This document shows positions 9,611 to 19,800 of a stretch of DNA of 29,817 nt, piece by piece. Position 1 is the first letter of the stretch; each line of letters starts with the position of its first letter. A program made the translations under genes and the position numbers. Source of the DNA: Auxenochlorella pyrenoidosa (Eukaryota > Chlorophyta > Trebouxiophyceae > Chlorellales > Chlorellaceae); contig KQ482040.1 of assembly GCA_001430745.1 (NCBI GenBank), forward strand, positions 278,522-308,338, in the 5' to 3' direction. Below the pieces are notes generated by a model, which was given only the letters and a program-made list of their open reading frames with translations, searched no databases and was not told the DNA's origin.

Positions 9611-10310
9611 CGGGGAAGGCGGCAGCTGAGCACGGGTCTCCGGGGCTCTGCAGGCGGCGGGGCGGCGCGGGCAGCAGCAGGCGGCGGCAGTGCTCAGACT
9701 GCGGTGGGCGTCCTGCAAGCATATTGATCAGGTATGGGACCTTCTAACATGCTGTACAAGGCTCTCCGATTGAGGAACGGAGCGCCTTGAACCGCTAGGG
9801 TGTACCTGGGCTATGATGGAACCGAGTGCCTGATGGCCAGGACTGCAGTGGCCCTGAATTATTGATGCGACCTTTGAGCCAACTGGGCCCTCAAAAAAAA
9901 TTACCACTGCTGCGCCCTGCTGCGGCCTAGCCGATGATGCTAGGGTGAGCGCCCTCTCCTGGCTGCACGCAGCCGAACAAATACTGGTGAAGCTCCGAAA
10001 CGTTGAAAACAGAGCGTAGAAGCCCGCCTAGCTTGAATCGCCCGCTCACGCCCCGGCTAACACTGATAGCTGGCCTTCCCGGGGGAGTGCAGCGTACCAA
10101 AGTTTCGTGAGCGCTGTCAGGCAGCCTTTGCAGCTAGCTCCAGACGCGCAGCTGCCTGTGCTTCCCGCCAGCCGTCTGCTGCGGGGGTGCTGCCGTCAGC
10201 GGCGGCCCAGTGGGCCCCAGCAGGAGCCGGTGCCTCGTCACTTCTGGCTTAGCAGCAGCAGGCAGCAGCAACAGCAGTAGCACCCCGCAGCGGCAGCAAC
10301 AGCTGCAGCG
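9611..10310. promoter_or_regulatory. Divergent promoter region DPH7 / DUF3755 gene
   Basis: About 700 bp separate two divergent start codons. It includes CAG-rich leader sequence before 10311 (AGCAGCAGGCAGCAGCAACAG). No TATA box or recognisable gene was found. Confidence 0.45.
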
Positions 10311-12196
10311 ATGCTGCCCACGGCGGCGCCACATGCGGCCATGGCGCTGCCGCCGCCGGCGCCGGGCTACATCGCGCCGCCCACCTTCCAGGTGGCCCTG
10401 GACTGGACCGAGGAGGAGCAGCGCGCGCTGGAGGCCGGCCTGCAGCGATACCCGCCAGAGGCGTTTGACCTGGTGCAGCGGTACGTCAAGATTGCGGCCA
10501 TGCTGCCGCGCAAGAGCGTGCGCGACGTGGCGCTGCGCGCGCGCTGGACCGTCAACCAGCAGCTGCTGAAGAAGCGCAAGCCGGGGGAGCTGCCGCCGGG
10601 GGCGGCCGCCGCGGGCGCCAAGAAGCCGCTGGGCGCGCCCGGCGGGCTGCTGCCGCCCAAGGCGCCGCAGATCCCGCCCGTGCCGATGGTGAGGCCGGGA
10701 GAACGGGGCGGGGTTTGGAGGAACGAGGGGCGATTTCAAGAGGGCGGTGTGGCCCGAGAGGCAGACAAGTATGCGTATATGCATGGAATAAGGGAGACAG
10801 GGAGGAGGGGAGAGGACAGGTTGGCCGCTGACGCTGAGGGCAGAGGGGCGTTGAGGTGGTGACAGGGAGGAGTGCAGGCACGGCCAGCTCGCTGCCGCCC
10901 GCTGAGGGGCGCTGCCGGCTGCGTCACCCCAGGTCCACTCACCCTAACGTGGGCACAAGCAGTTGCTATGCCTGCAAAGCGGCAGGCAGTCACCCAGCCG
11001 CCCACCTGCCCGCACCTGAACCAGCCCCCACCGTCAACCTCCCCCCCACCCCCCACCCCCCACCTGCAGATGTCGGGCATGCCGTCCATGCCCGCCTCAG
11101 CAGCGCCGGCAGACACCGCGACCAACGCGGTGATCGGCGGCCCCATCGCGCAGCTGCTGGAGCAGAATTTCGCCATCCTGAACGAGGCAAGCTGGGGGTG
11201 GTGCCAGCCGCCCCCACCCCCACCCCCCTGGCGCGTGCTGCGCCTCCCCGGCAGTGCTGCATTTGCGCGCGCAGGCGCGCCTGGCTCAGATCGCCAGATC
11301 CTTGCCATGCCCTGTGGCCCAGGAAGCTGCCCCGTTTCCGAACCATTCCCCACCCCACCTGGCAATCACCTCCCCGCCCGGCCTGCCGCCCGCTTCCCCC
11401 TGCAGTTCCGCTCCAACATGTCTGACTTCAAGGTGCACGAGAACACGCAGCTGCTGGTGCAGTTCCGGGACAACATCCTGGCCATCATCAACGCCATGGA
11501 GGCCATGGGGGGGGTCATGGCGCAGATGCCGCAGCTGCCTGTCAGGTGTGTGGGGGGTGGTGTGGTGGTGTGGGGTGGCGTGGGGTCATGGCGCAGATNN
11601 NNNNNNNNNNNNNNNNNNNNNNNNNNNNNNNNNNNNNNNNNNNNNNNNNNNNNNNNNNNNNNNNNNNNNNNNNNNNNNNNNNNNNNNNNNNNNNNNNNNN
11701 NNNNNNNNNNNNNNNNNNNNNNNNNNNNNNNNNNNNNNNNNNNNNNNNNNNNNNNNNNNNNNNNNNNNNNNNNNNNNNNNNNNNNNNNNNNNNNNNNNNN
11801 NNNNNNNNNNNNNNNNNNNNNNNNNNNNNNNNNNNNNNNNNNNNNNNNNNNNNNNNNNNNNNNNNNNNNNNNNNNNNNNNNNNNNNNNNNNNNNNNNNNN
11901 NNNNNNNNNNNNNNNNNNNNNNNNNNNNNNNNNNNNNNNNNNNNNNNNNNNNNNNNNNNNNNNNNNNNNNNNNNNNNNNNNNNNNNNNNNNNNNNNNNNN
12001 NNNNNNNNNNNNNNNNNNNNNNNNNNNNNNACGACGACGGTGGCCCGGGTCGGGGGCCGTTCCGCAGCAGCAGCAGCATGGCGGCGGCGGCGGCGGCGGC
12101 GGTGGCGGCGGGCTCCCGCTGCCCGCCAGCAGCATGCCCTTCATGGGCGGCAGCTTTGGAGGGGCCCCTGTGATTCTGAAGAAGCAGGAGGGCTGA
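10311..12196 (+). CDS. SANT/Myb-like DUF3755 family protein (interrupted by assembly gap)
   Basis: Plant DUF3755 proteins are presumed chromatin or transcription factors of poorly known role. Exons 10311-10688, 11070-11186 and 11406-11545 encode 211 residues before the gap. Residues 30-80 form the Myb/SANT-like part (LDWTEEEQRALEAGL, YVKIAAMLPRKSVRDVALRARW). Residues 127-211 match the conserved C-terminal DUF3755 block (GPIAQLLEQN, HENTQLLVQFRDNILAIINAM, MAQMPQLP). After the N stretch the frame ending at 12196 reads a Gln/Gly-rich tract and SSMPFMGGSFGGAPVILKK. Intron 2 starts with GC (CGAG|GCAAGC); the join ILNE|FRSN has family length. At least one more exon lies in or next to the gap. The start could also be Met11 (10341). 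Confidence 0.85.
11511..11598 (+). repeat. 71-bp direct repeat of exon end running into the gap
   Basis: GGGGTCATGGCGCAGAT occurs at 11511-11527 inside DUF3755 exon 3 and again at 11582-11598, the last bases before the N run. The unit covers the exon end, its 5' splice site and the start of the intron. Confidence 0.85.
11599..12030. other. Assembly gap (432 N)
   Basis: Undetermined bases. The flanking tandem repeat suggests the gap is an unresolved repeat array inside intron 3 of the DUF3755 gene and may hide an exon. Confidence 1.
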
Positions 12197-12633
12197 GGCA
12201 GGGGGCCAGGGCCCGGCGGGTGGCCCAGGCGCTGCCTGCCTGCATCGATTTTTGAATGACTTTGACGCCCGTCTCTCTTTTAATGGAGCAGCAATGCTCC
12301 CTGACGTGTCTGCCACAGCCCTTATTTTTTCCCTGTGCATGGCCCAGCACCCTAGTGCGCCTGTAGCCTGCTGTCCACTTCAGCTGGAGAATGAAAATTG
12401 CCAGGTGCGCATTTCCATGTGCCCGGACTCGGCAGGCAAGGCCAGGAAGAAAAACCATGCACACCGGAGACGGCAGAGAACCTGGGAGGGCAGGCAGCAT
12501 GGCCAGGACAACGACAGGTCGAGTCAAACAGGTGTCAGGTAGAGGGCAAGCTTCGGGGGGGGACCACATTGGCAGCAGAACAGCCTGCATCATGTTGGCA
12601 TCCCCCTCCGCGGCTGCCCCGCGAGTCAGCGTC
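12197..12633. other. Convergent intergenic region
   Basis: This is 3' flanking sequence of the DUF3755 gene and CAF1, which converge. No TGTAA was seen on either strand and no gene is evident. Confidence 0.5.
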
Positions 12634-15384
12634 CTAATCGTCGGCACCCATCATGTTGGTCCGCCCGTCCTCCCCCAGCCCGTACAAGATGCCGCGGTGC
12701 TTGGACACCCCATCCATGCCCTCAAAGCGCTGGTCAGCAAGCTTGAGGAAGGTTGCGCTGGTGAGCAGCGAGTCGGAGCCGGCCTGCAGCACGGGCGGTG
12801 TGGGCGTGGGCAACGAAACCCGTGGTCGAGCACATGCAAGTCTCAGCAAACAGACGCATCCCCAGCGCCAGTGAATCGAGGGAGGCAAGGAGTGCCCCGA
12901 CCTGCGCCTGCTGCCCGAGCAGCAGCGGCGCAACCAAGCACCACCCCGCCAGCACGCTGGAGAAACCCAAGTTGCAAAACATGCTGCAAAGCAGCATGGT
13001 CTGCCAGCCTCCAGGGCACGCTTGGGGAAACCGGTGGCAAGCACGCCGAAAGGCGGGTCCGCCACTCCTGGGGGTGGGTCAACATGCCCCCGCCGCGCAC
13101 CTGGTGCTGCGGGCCGATGCGCGCGACCAAACAACAACCCGCCAGCACGGTTTGTTGCAAGCATGGGAAAAAATCGGGTGCACCTGTGACAAGGGCGCAC
13201 CTGGTGCTGCGGGCCGATGCGCGCGACGTCCAGCGTCTCTGCCAGCTTGTTCAGCCCACCGTGCAGGTTGTCGCAGAACTTCATCAGGTACTTGATGTCG
13301 AAGATTTGGGGGAAGAAGAGCTGCGGGGCCAGGGGGGAGCGGAAGGAGAAGTATGGCACACTTGCCGTGACTGGGGGGGCGAAGCAAAGGTCCCTGGCAA
13401 GTGAGCATTGGCGGGCAGACAAGCTGGATGGCGGGCAGGGCAGGGTTCACATTGGCAGACAGTTGCATGAAGAGGAGCGGCATGCACGCATCCCAACCGC
13501 GCCAGGGCGGGAGCCTTCAAGTGCGCCAAGGGCCTTCCTTACCTTGAGCAGCTCAAAGAACTCGGACTCGTTGGCAGGCAGCGACTGGCAGGTCAGCAGC
13601 TTCAGCAGGTAGCCAAAGTCGTAGCCGCTGTGGAAGGTGATCCACCGTACCTGCAAGGGGGAGGCAGAGAGGTGCGGTTGGGCAGGCGCGCCGTCCCCGA
13701 GGAACACCGCCACCGCAGGAAGTGAGAGGGCACAGGGGAAGCAACATGAGGTCGCTCGAACTCACGTCCTCATTCAGGACCACTCCCGACACAGTCAGCA
13801 GCTCGCCAAAGTGCCGCACATCGATGCCGCGCGTTTCGTTCTGCGGCAGAGGGCAGAAGCAGGGACGGCAGGGGGTCGCAAAGTGTCACGGACCCCTGGC
13901 CTGGCCTTGTCAGCTACGGAGGCACGCTCATTGGCGGCAAGATCGCGCATGCCCGCGGCCATGAGCTAAATCAACCCATGTGGCAGGTGCAGACATAGCT
14001 GGCTCCAGCCGGGCACTGCAGCAGTGCAGTCGCAAAAGCTGGGCACGGCAGCGGGGGCACACCTGCGCAAAGTCGATGCCCGACTGCTTGAGCAGCTCGA
14101 TCGAGTCCTGGGCATACATGTCGTCTGACAGCCGGAACTCCCTGCACCACAGCAGGCAAGCAGTAGCACGGGCAATGCGGTGTGCTCAGATGTGCGCAGG
14201 GAGCCTCGCTGGCAGCCGTGCGCTCGTGCGCACACCGCAGGCTGACCCCCAAGCGGCCCGATCCCCAGTCAGTCCCCCACATGGCTGGTCCAGGCTGGTG
14301 AGCCGCTGGCGAACGCGCGCCTGCAGCGCGCCAACTGGGCCGTCCCCCGGCCTGCCATGCCCGGCGCTCACCGGAAGTTGAACTGCCACACGCACAGCTC
14401 GCCGTTGATGCGCGGCAGGTTGCCGTCGGCGTCCGTGAAGGTCAGCCCCAGCTGGATGAGCTTCAGCATGTCCACGTTCAGCCTGCAGGCATGCGGCATG
14501 GGGTGCAGGCCAGCGGTCAGAGCAGGCATGCGGCATGGGCGCAGGCCAGCGGTCAGAGCAGGCATGCGGCATGGGGCGCAGGCCAGCGGTCAGGGCAGGC
14601 AGAACGGGAAGCATGTGCGGAGTTTGAAGAGTTCAGCCCAGCTGGTCGCCGGCATCAGCACGTGCCCGCTCAGCGTGCGAGCGCGCATGGCGCCTGCTGG
14701 GGTGGGGTATGCCCGCTGCGGCGCCGTAGCGTGGCCAGCAGCTTGGCCATGCAGGCATGCCAGGAGACAGCTGCAAAGCGAAACATGGCGGCATGGGGAA
14801 ACACGGCGGCGGGGAGCGCATCACGTGGCTTGCCTGAGCGTCTGATAATGGTACTCGCCGCTGTTCTTGAAGCTGCCCACCGGGCGGGCCACCACCCCCG
14901 GGAACTCTGTGTCCATCGCCAGGAAGGGGTACTCGTCCACTACATCCCGGATGAGCTGCAGCAGGGCACAGGCGCAGGCGCAGGCACAGAGGGGCGTCGA
15001 CACAAAGGCCAGCAGGGCAGTATGGCGCGCATTGACAGGCCGACACAGAGGGGAGTCGACTTGCGTCCAGTTGCACGGCCAGTGGGGTCACGCACTGGGC
15101 CCCTGTCGGCTGTATACCAGCCACAGGACCACGATTCAAACGTGGCTCGATGATCCCGGCAGTAAGCCGGCCCAGGGAAGGCTCGAGGCCGGAAGCAGCA
15201 TGCACCACCGCCGCGATGGCAAGCCGAAGGCCACCTGCCCATGCCCTGCCCTGCCACAGCACAGCCCCTGCCCAGCATCCACCTTCATCTCCGCCTCCAG
15301 GTTGTCCTGCCACACCTCCCGCACCCGCAGCGTGTCGCCGCCGGGCGTCTGCCCTGTGAGCGAGCCATCTGCAGCTGCCACCAT
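12634..15384 (-). CDS. CAF1: CCR4-NOT deadenylase subunit CAF1 (CNOT7/POP2)
   Basis: A poly(A)-specific 3'-5' exoribonuclease of the CCR4-NOT complex that shortens mRNA tails. Eight exons (15384-15283, 14955-14834, 14482-14372, 14141-14063, 13840-13766, 13650-13543, 13320-13201, 12783-12634) give 288 residues, normal for the family. The DEDD active site is intact: D49 and E51 (AMDTEFPG), D174 ([14 protein letters not shown]) and D243 (AGSDSLLT). Other landmarks are [37 protein letters not shown] and ARIGPQHQ. Intron 2 is best read as GC-AG (CTCAG|GCAAGC), giving [11 protein letters not shown] as in relatives. A GT donor 8 nt further on stays in frame but would insert QAT in place of part of the conserved join. 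Introns 2 and 7 carry internal repeats. Confidence 0.96.
13095..13227 (-). repeat. 33-bp direct repeat copying CAF1 exon 7 end and its donor
   Basis: The bases at 13195-13227 (the last 27 of exon 7, ending at 13201, plus GTGCGC of the donor) recur exactly at 13095-13127, 100 bp into intron 7. Further in, around 12930-12970, a diverged copy of the adjacent GTGCTGGCGGG segment occurs. Confidence 0.9.
14487..14596 (-). repeat. Minisatellite, three 36-37 bp units in CAF1 intron 2
   Basis: The units at 14487-14523, 14524-14559 and 14560-14596 are nearly identical, starting AGGCATGCGGCATGGG and ending CGGTCAGAGC. They lie directly upstream of the exon 3 acceptor in the sense direction, so each unit brings a pyrimidine-rich, acceptor-like GCATGCCTGC. 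Confidence 0.92.
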
Positions 15385-16807
15385 GGCCCCCGCCTCGCAG
15401 CGCCGCCCTACCCTGCGGGAGGCGCCGCTGCTGCTACCGACGCAGCAATGCTGCGGCGCCGGCCTGCTGCGTCACCAGCCCTGCAACAGAGCTCAGTGCA
15501 CAGTTTGAGTCCTTCAGGAAAGACCGCTTGCTGAAGGGGCTTGGCTCTCCTTTGACGGCAGGGGCCAAGGGTGGCGGCAGGTGCTAGCAGCGCAAAGCAG
15601 CTGCGGGTGGCGCCGTTGAGCCGGGATGTAGGCTGCCGACTGCCCGCACCTATTTGCTAGCGGGCAGGCCAGCAGGGAGCCTGCAGGTTGCGAGCCGGAC
15701 GGATCGCGACCTCGCCGGTCGTTTGCGCCGTGGCTGCACCCGGTCGAGTACCGCGAGTACTCTCCGAGCGTGAAAGGCGGACACAAAGCACGCTTGCGCG
15801 CCGCACAGGCAAAGGGCTTCTTTACGGCTGCTCCAGGAGGCACGGAGACGTCGTGAAATTTGGACGCGAAGCGTAGCTGATCTGAGCACGTCGTGAGGGC
15901 TTGCAAACAGAGATGGCGCCGTGAGCGCCGCCGCTGGCGCCAGCCGTGCTCGACTGACATGTCGCGACAAGATGGGCCCTGGGCATTGCATTGCATTTTC
16001 ATGGTGGCCTGCTGACCTTCCGAGAGACCGCGACTGCTTCTACATGCTGCACGTTGGCCGAAGCCCAGAGTGCGCTGGGGTGGAGCGCTGCAACAGTGAA
16101 GTGGAGGGCTGGCCGGCCAGCCGGTTTGGGAGTGATTTGACAGAAGTGATTGCACAGGTTATCTGCAGCTGGTGCCAAATGTGGAAGGGTAACACAAGTA
16201 GAAGTGCGCCTTGGATGCCTTATGGGGCTGAAGTGGCAGCGACCCTTTCCCTCGCTCAAACACCAGGCAGCCAAGTGAGGTGCGAGGTGACTGGGCTCCT
16301 GCTGATGATGCGCCTTTGGCTTAGTGCCCCACAGCCAGTGCTCAGGCCTGACGAGCGCTGTGAATCCACCTCTGTGCATGTGGTGGGGGCTACCTTCCGC
16401 TGGCGCTCTTGACAACAACAGCGAGAAAATCAACTGAAAGGACTGTCAGGTGAACGAAACTTGTCCCAGCCAATCTGCAGTTGTGCTGTCGCTGTACGCA
16501 TCGCCTCTTCTCTGTTTGTGTGTCATGATAAGCATACTGCCTGATGAGCATTCAGGGGCACCTCCCCTTGTGTAACAACGATGAGTGTCATAATCGACTG
16601 AGAAAGGCATCATGACACCATGCCAGGAGATTGTGAACCAAGGAATATCAAAAGCCCATGCTGGCGGGCACCGCGTTCCCAGCAGGTCAAGCCACGCCGC
16701 GCACCTACAAACCAAGCACAGCTGCGCTTGGGCGATAACGCATCCGGAATATAGTCACCCTGCTGAGGGCCTGGCATGTACAGCCCGGGCCCAGGTCAGC
16801 AGCCGGC
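15385..16807. other. Long intergenic region (CAF1 promoter, photolyase 3' flank)
   Basis: About 1.4 kb between two minus-strand genes. The CAF1 promoter and leader are expected near 15385-15700. A plus-strand open frame at 15921-16412 (163 codons, with HVGRSPECAG and CSWCQMWKGN) and overlapping minus-strand frames have no family motif or clear splice context. I see no supported gene; a small orphan gene cannot be excluded. Confidence 0.4.
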
Positions 16808-19800
16808 TCAGGCCTTGGCCGCCACCTTGCCCTTAGCCTTGATGCTGCTGACGAGGGCGTTGATGCGGGCGACATACCTGCACAGAGGCCCAGGGGCACG
16901 GGTCAGCAAGGGCACAACTGGTGCCAGCAGCAGTGATGCAGCATGCGCACACCGGCATGTGCATCGGCAGCGCGCCGCGTTGGCGGGTGCGAGAACAGCA
17001 CCAGCGGAGCTGGTACTGCCAGGCGGGGGCCTCACTTGTCCACGTCAAACTTGCGCTTGCAGCCGGCGTAGTTCATGTAGCGGATCTTGCCAAACACGGC
17101 GCGCTCGGCCCAGCCCTGCACATAGATGAGATTGCTCACGAAGATTACGATTTGTGGGCAGGGGGTTCCATGAGCAACCAACAAATATACGGGGCACGGG
17201 CAGACGAGGCGCGCAGCCGGCTGGCCACATGCAGCCAACACACACTTCCAACGGCCTCGATGCTCAGAAAAACATAGCAGGCCTGCTCGCCTGGTCATGG
17301 ATGCCCGCGATGCTCCACATGCAGCCCACATAGCCGTTGGGGTCGCGCCCGTCCAGCTCGTACTTGTCGTTTAGGTAGATGGCCGTCTCCAGGGCCTCCT
17401 CGGGGCTGGGGGTCCACTGCGGGACGAGAAAGGGAGCGCAATTGGGCAGGGGTTAGAGCTCGAGGGGCATCGCTTCCTGGCTTGAGCTGTCGTTGGGTGC
17501 ATGGCTACCTGCAGTGCCTCCTTGGGCAGCAGCGCCAGCTCTGGGCTATGCGGTGCCCGGTAAGTTGATATCAGAAGAGAGAAAGAGCTCCAAAACAGCC
17601 AGGGGCAGCAGCGCAGGCTCGCAAGGCGAAGCTGCGCACGCAGGGGCAGCAGCGCAGCCCCCCGGCCCACCTTAAGGATTTTTTCCCTTGGCCCACATTA
17701 CACACCAGTCGCACAGCACACAAAGCAGGTAAATGCCCACCTCCAGGATCTTCTTGGCCCAGTACATGCGCATGAAGCCGTGCATCTTGCCAAAGTGCAC
17801 CATCTCAAGCTGCGCCGCGTTCCACAGCTTGTCATGCGTGGCGCCCCGCTCAAAGTGCTCCCTGCAGGGCAGGGGGGCAGGGCAAGGCATGGGTAGGGCA
17901 TGAGCAGGGGCAGGGCATGGGTGCAGGGCCGGGCGAGCGATCACCTACCACTAATGGCTGGGTAACGGAGAGCGCTTGCCCGAGGTGTGCTGTTCAGCCC
18001 TGAGGCGGGATCTTGCAGAGCGCGACAGCCTGAGCGCCGCAAAGGAGCCATAGCAAGGGGAGCGCGCAGGCGGCGGCGGCGGCGGCGGCGCGCCTTGTGT
18101 AGACGTGCTCGCGCTTGTCGTTGCGGTGGTCGTTGAGCGTCTGCCGCGCCCAGTCGTAGGCCGCATCCAGCGTGTCGTAGTTCTCCACGTAGTGGCAGTA
18201 GTTGTCTGCAAGGGGGAGGGGGGGGGGGGGGGTGGAGTGGGTGGGTGGGGGTGCGGGGTGTGGGGTGTGGGGGGAGAGAAAGAAGGTGCATCAGAAGAAG
18301 ATGAGTGGGCACGGCCGCGGGCAGAGCCGGCTTGATGCCTGGCGTGGCATCCACACAGGCGCAGCACCCCTGCCCCCCCATATCCGCCGACTGTTGGTCC
18401 CCTTCCTGGTATCCACCAGTACGGTTGGTCCCCTAACTGTCCAACCCACCGGAAAGCTCGCGCCGCACCACCAGCTCCTCCAGAAAGCCCTCCACCGAGG
18501 CCTGCCGGGGCAGGGGAGGCAGAGGTCTGGTCTAGTCTTCAAGGATCTAATACAACTTGACGCCCCAAGGCTTGTACCAGGCCCGCAGGCACAGGCAGTG
18601 GGCGGGTGGCTCAACGCCTGCCAGCAGCATGTCCAGGGCATGCCACCCGTGCAGGAAGTTTGGGACTGGTGTTTTACAGGGCGGGGCCGGGAGCATCCGT
18701 GCTTGCTGATTATTGCCGAAGCGGGCGGCAGCAGGGCGCGCCACGACCGGGATGCCTCCAGCGATCGCTGCTCTGTGGCAGAGCAGCGCCCCGCTGCCGG
18801 CTGCGCGCCCCGCCCCCCTCCCCGGCCCCCAACCCCCCACCCCCCCTACACATCACACCACACACTGGCCCGCACCTTGTGCACCGACTTGAGCTTGGCG
18901 GCCTCGATGGCGGCGCGCTGCGGTGCCAGGTGCCCAAAGTGCAGGTACGGGGACAGGCCTGACAGCGCGTCAGCCACAGTGGGGTCGTTGCGCTTCTCGT
19001 CGTACTTGGACAGGCGGGCCTTGCTGAGGAAGCCCTTGTCGCCGCTGAGGGCCTGCAGGGAGCATGGCAGACAAGCAGATTGATCATTGAATCATTGGAA
19101 CATGACTGTGGCCCCACTACAGTAGTGCCGCCAGTCAGTGGCCCCATCAAACCAACCCCGGCCCGGCTACTCAAGAGCCTGCCTGGTGCTCCCGCCACGC
19201 GCACAGCAGCTTGGCCCCACTTGCAATCAACAAGCGCAGGCCAGGCACCACTTGCCTCCATGGCTGCGTCCTCGCCGGGCTTGCACCAGTCCACCTCGGG
19301 GACCGCCTTGCCGCGCTCCACCACCTCGGCAATCAGAGCATCCCAGTCCACAGCCTCGGGCTTCACCTCGCACTCCCACGCCGCCTGCTTAATTTGGGAG
19401 GCAGGGCAGGAAGAGGGGCAGCTGGGCGCACAATGATTGGAGGCTCTTTAGCATCAGCCCCGGCTTCGCACTCCCTCTGCGAGCGCTCTGAAGCACGAGT
19501 GAAGGCAGAGAGGCGGGGGGAGGAGAAGGACAGCGTGTGGCGCCTGGTGGTGAGGCGCCCGCGGCTTGCAGAGGGTGGAACGAGGCACCCAGCGACCAAT
19601 CCCAACTTGCATCCCACGCACGATGCCACCAGCATGACGTGCCCAAACAGCTAGTTGAACTAAGCAGCAGCCCTTGGCACATCGGCTACCACCTGGACCA
19701 GCCACCACCTGGAAACCCGGTAACCCAGGGGATCCACTCCACCACACCCCTGGGAACCTTGCGCTACCCCGGGAGGGCAGTTCTCCCTGCCCACAAACCT

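Noticed and set aside
10872..12340. Long open frames crossing 11599-12030
   Set aside because: They are open only because the region is N.
14487..14596. CRISPR-like array
   Set aside because: The units are contiguous with no unique spacers; it is a minisatellite inside a nuclear intron.
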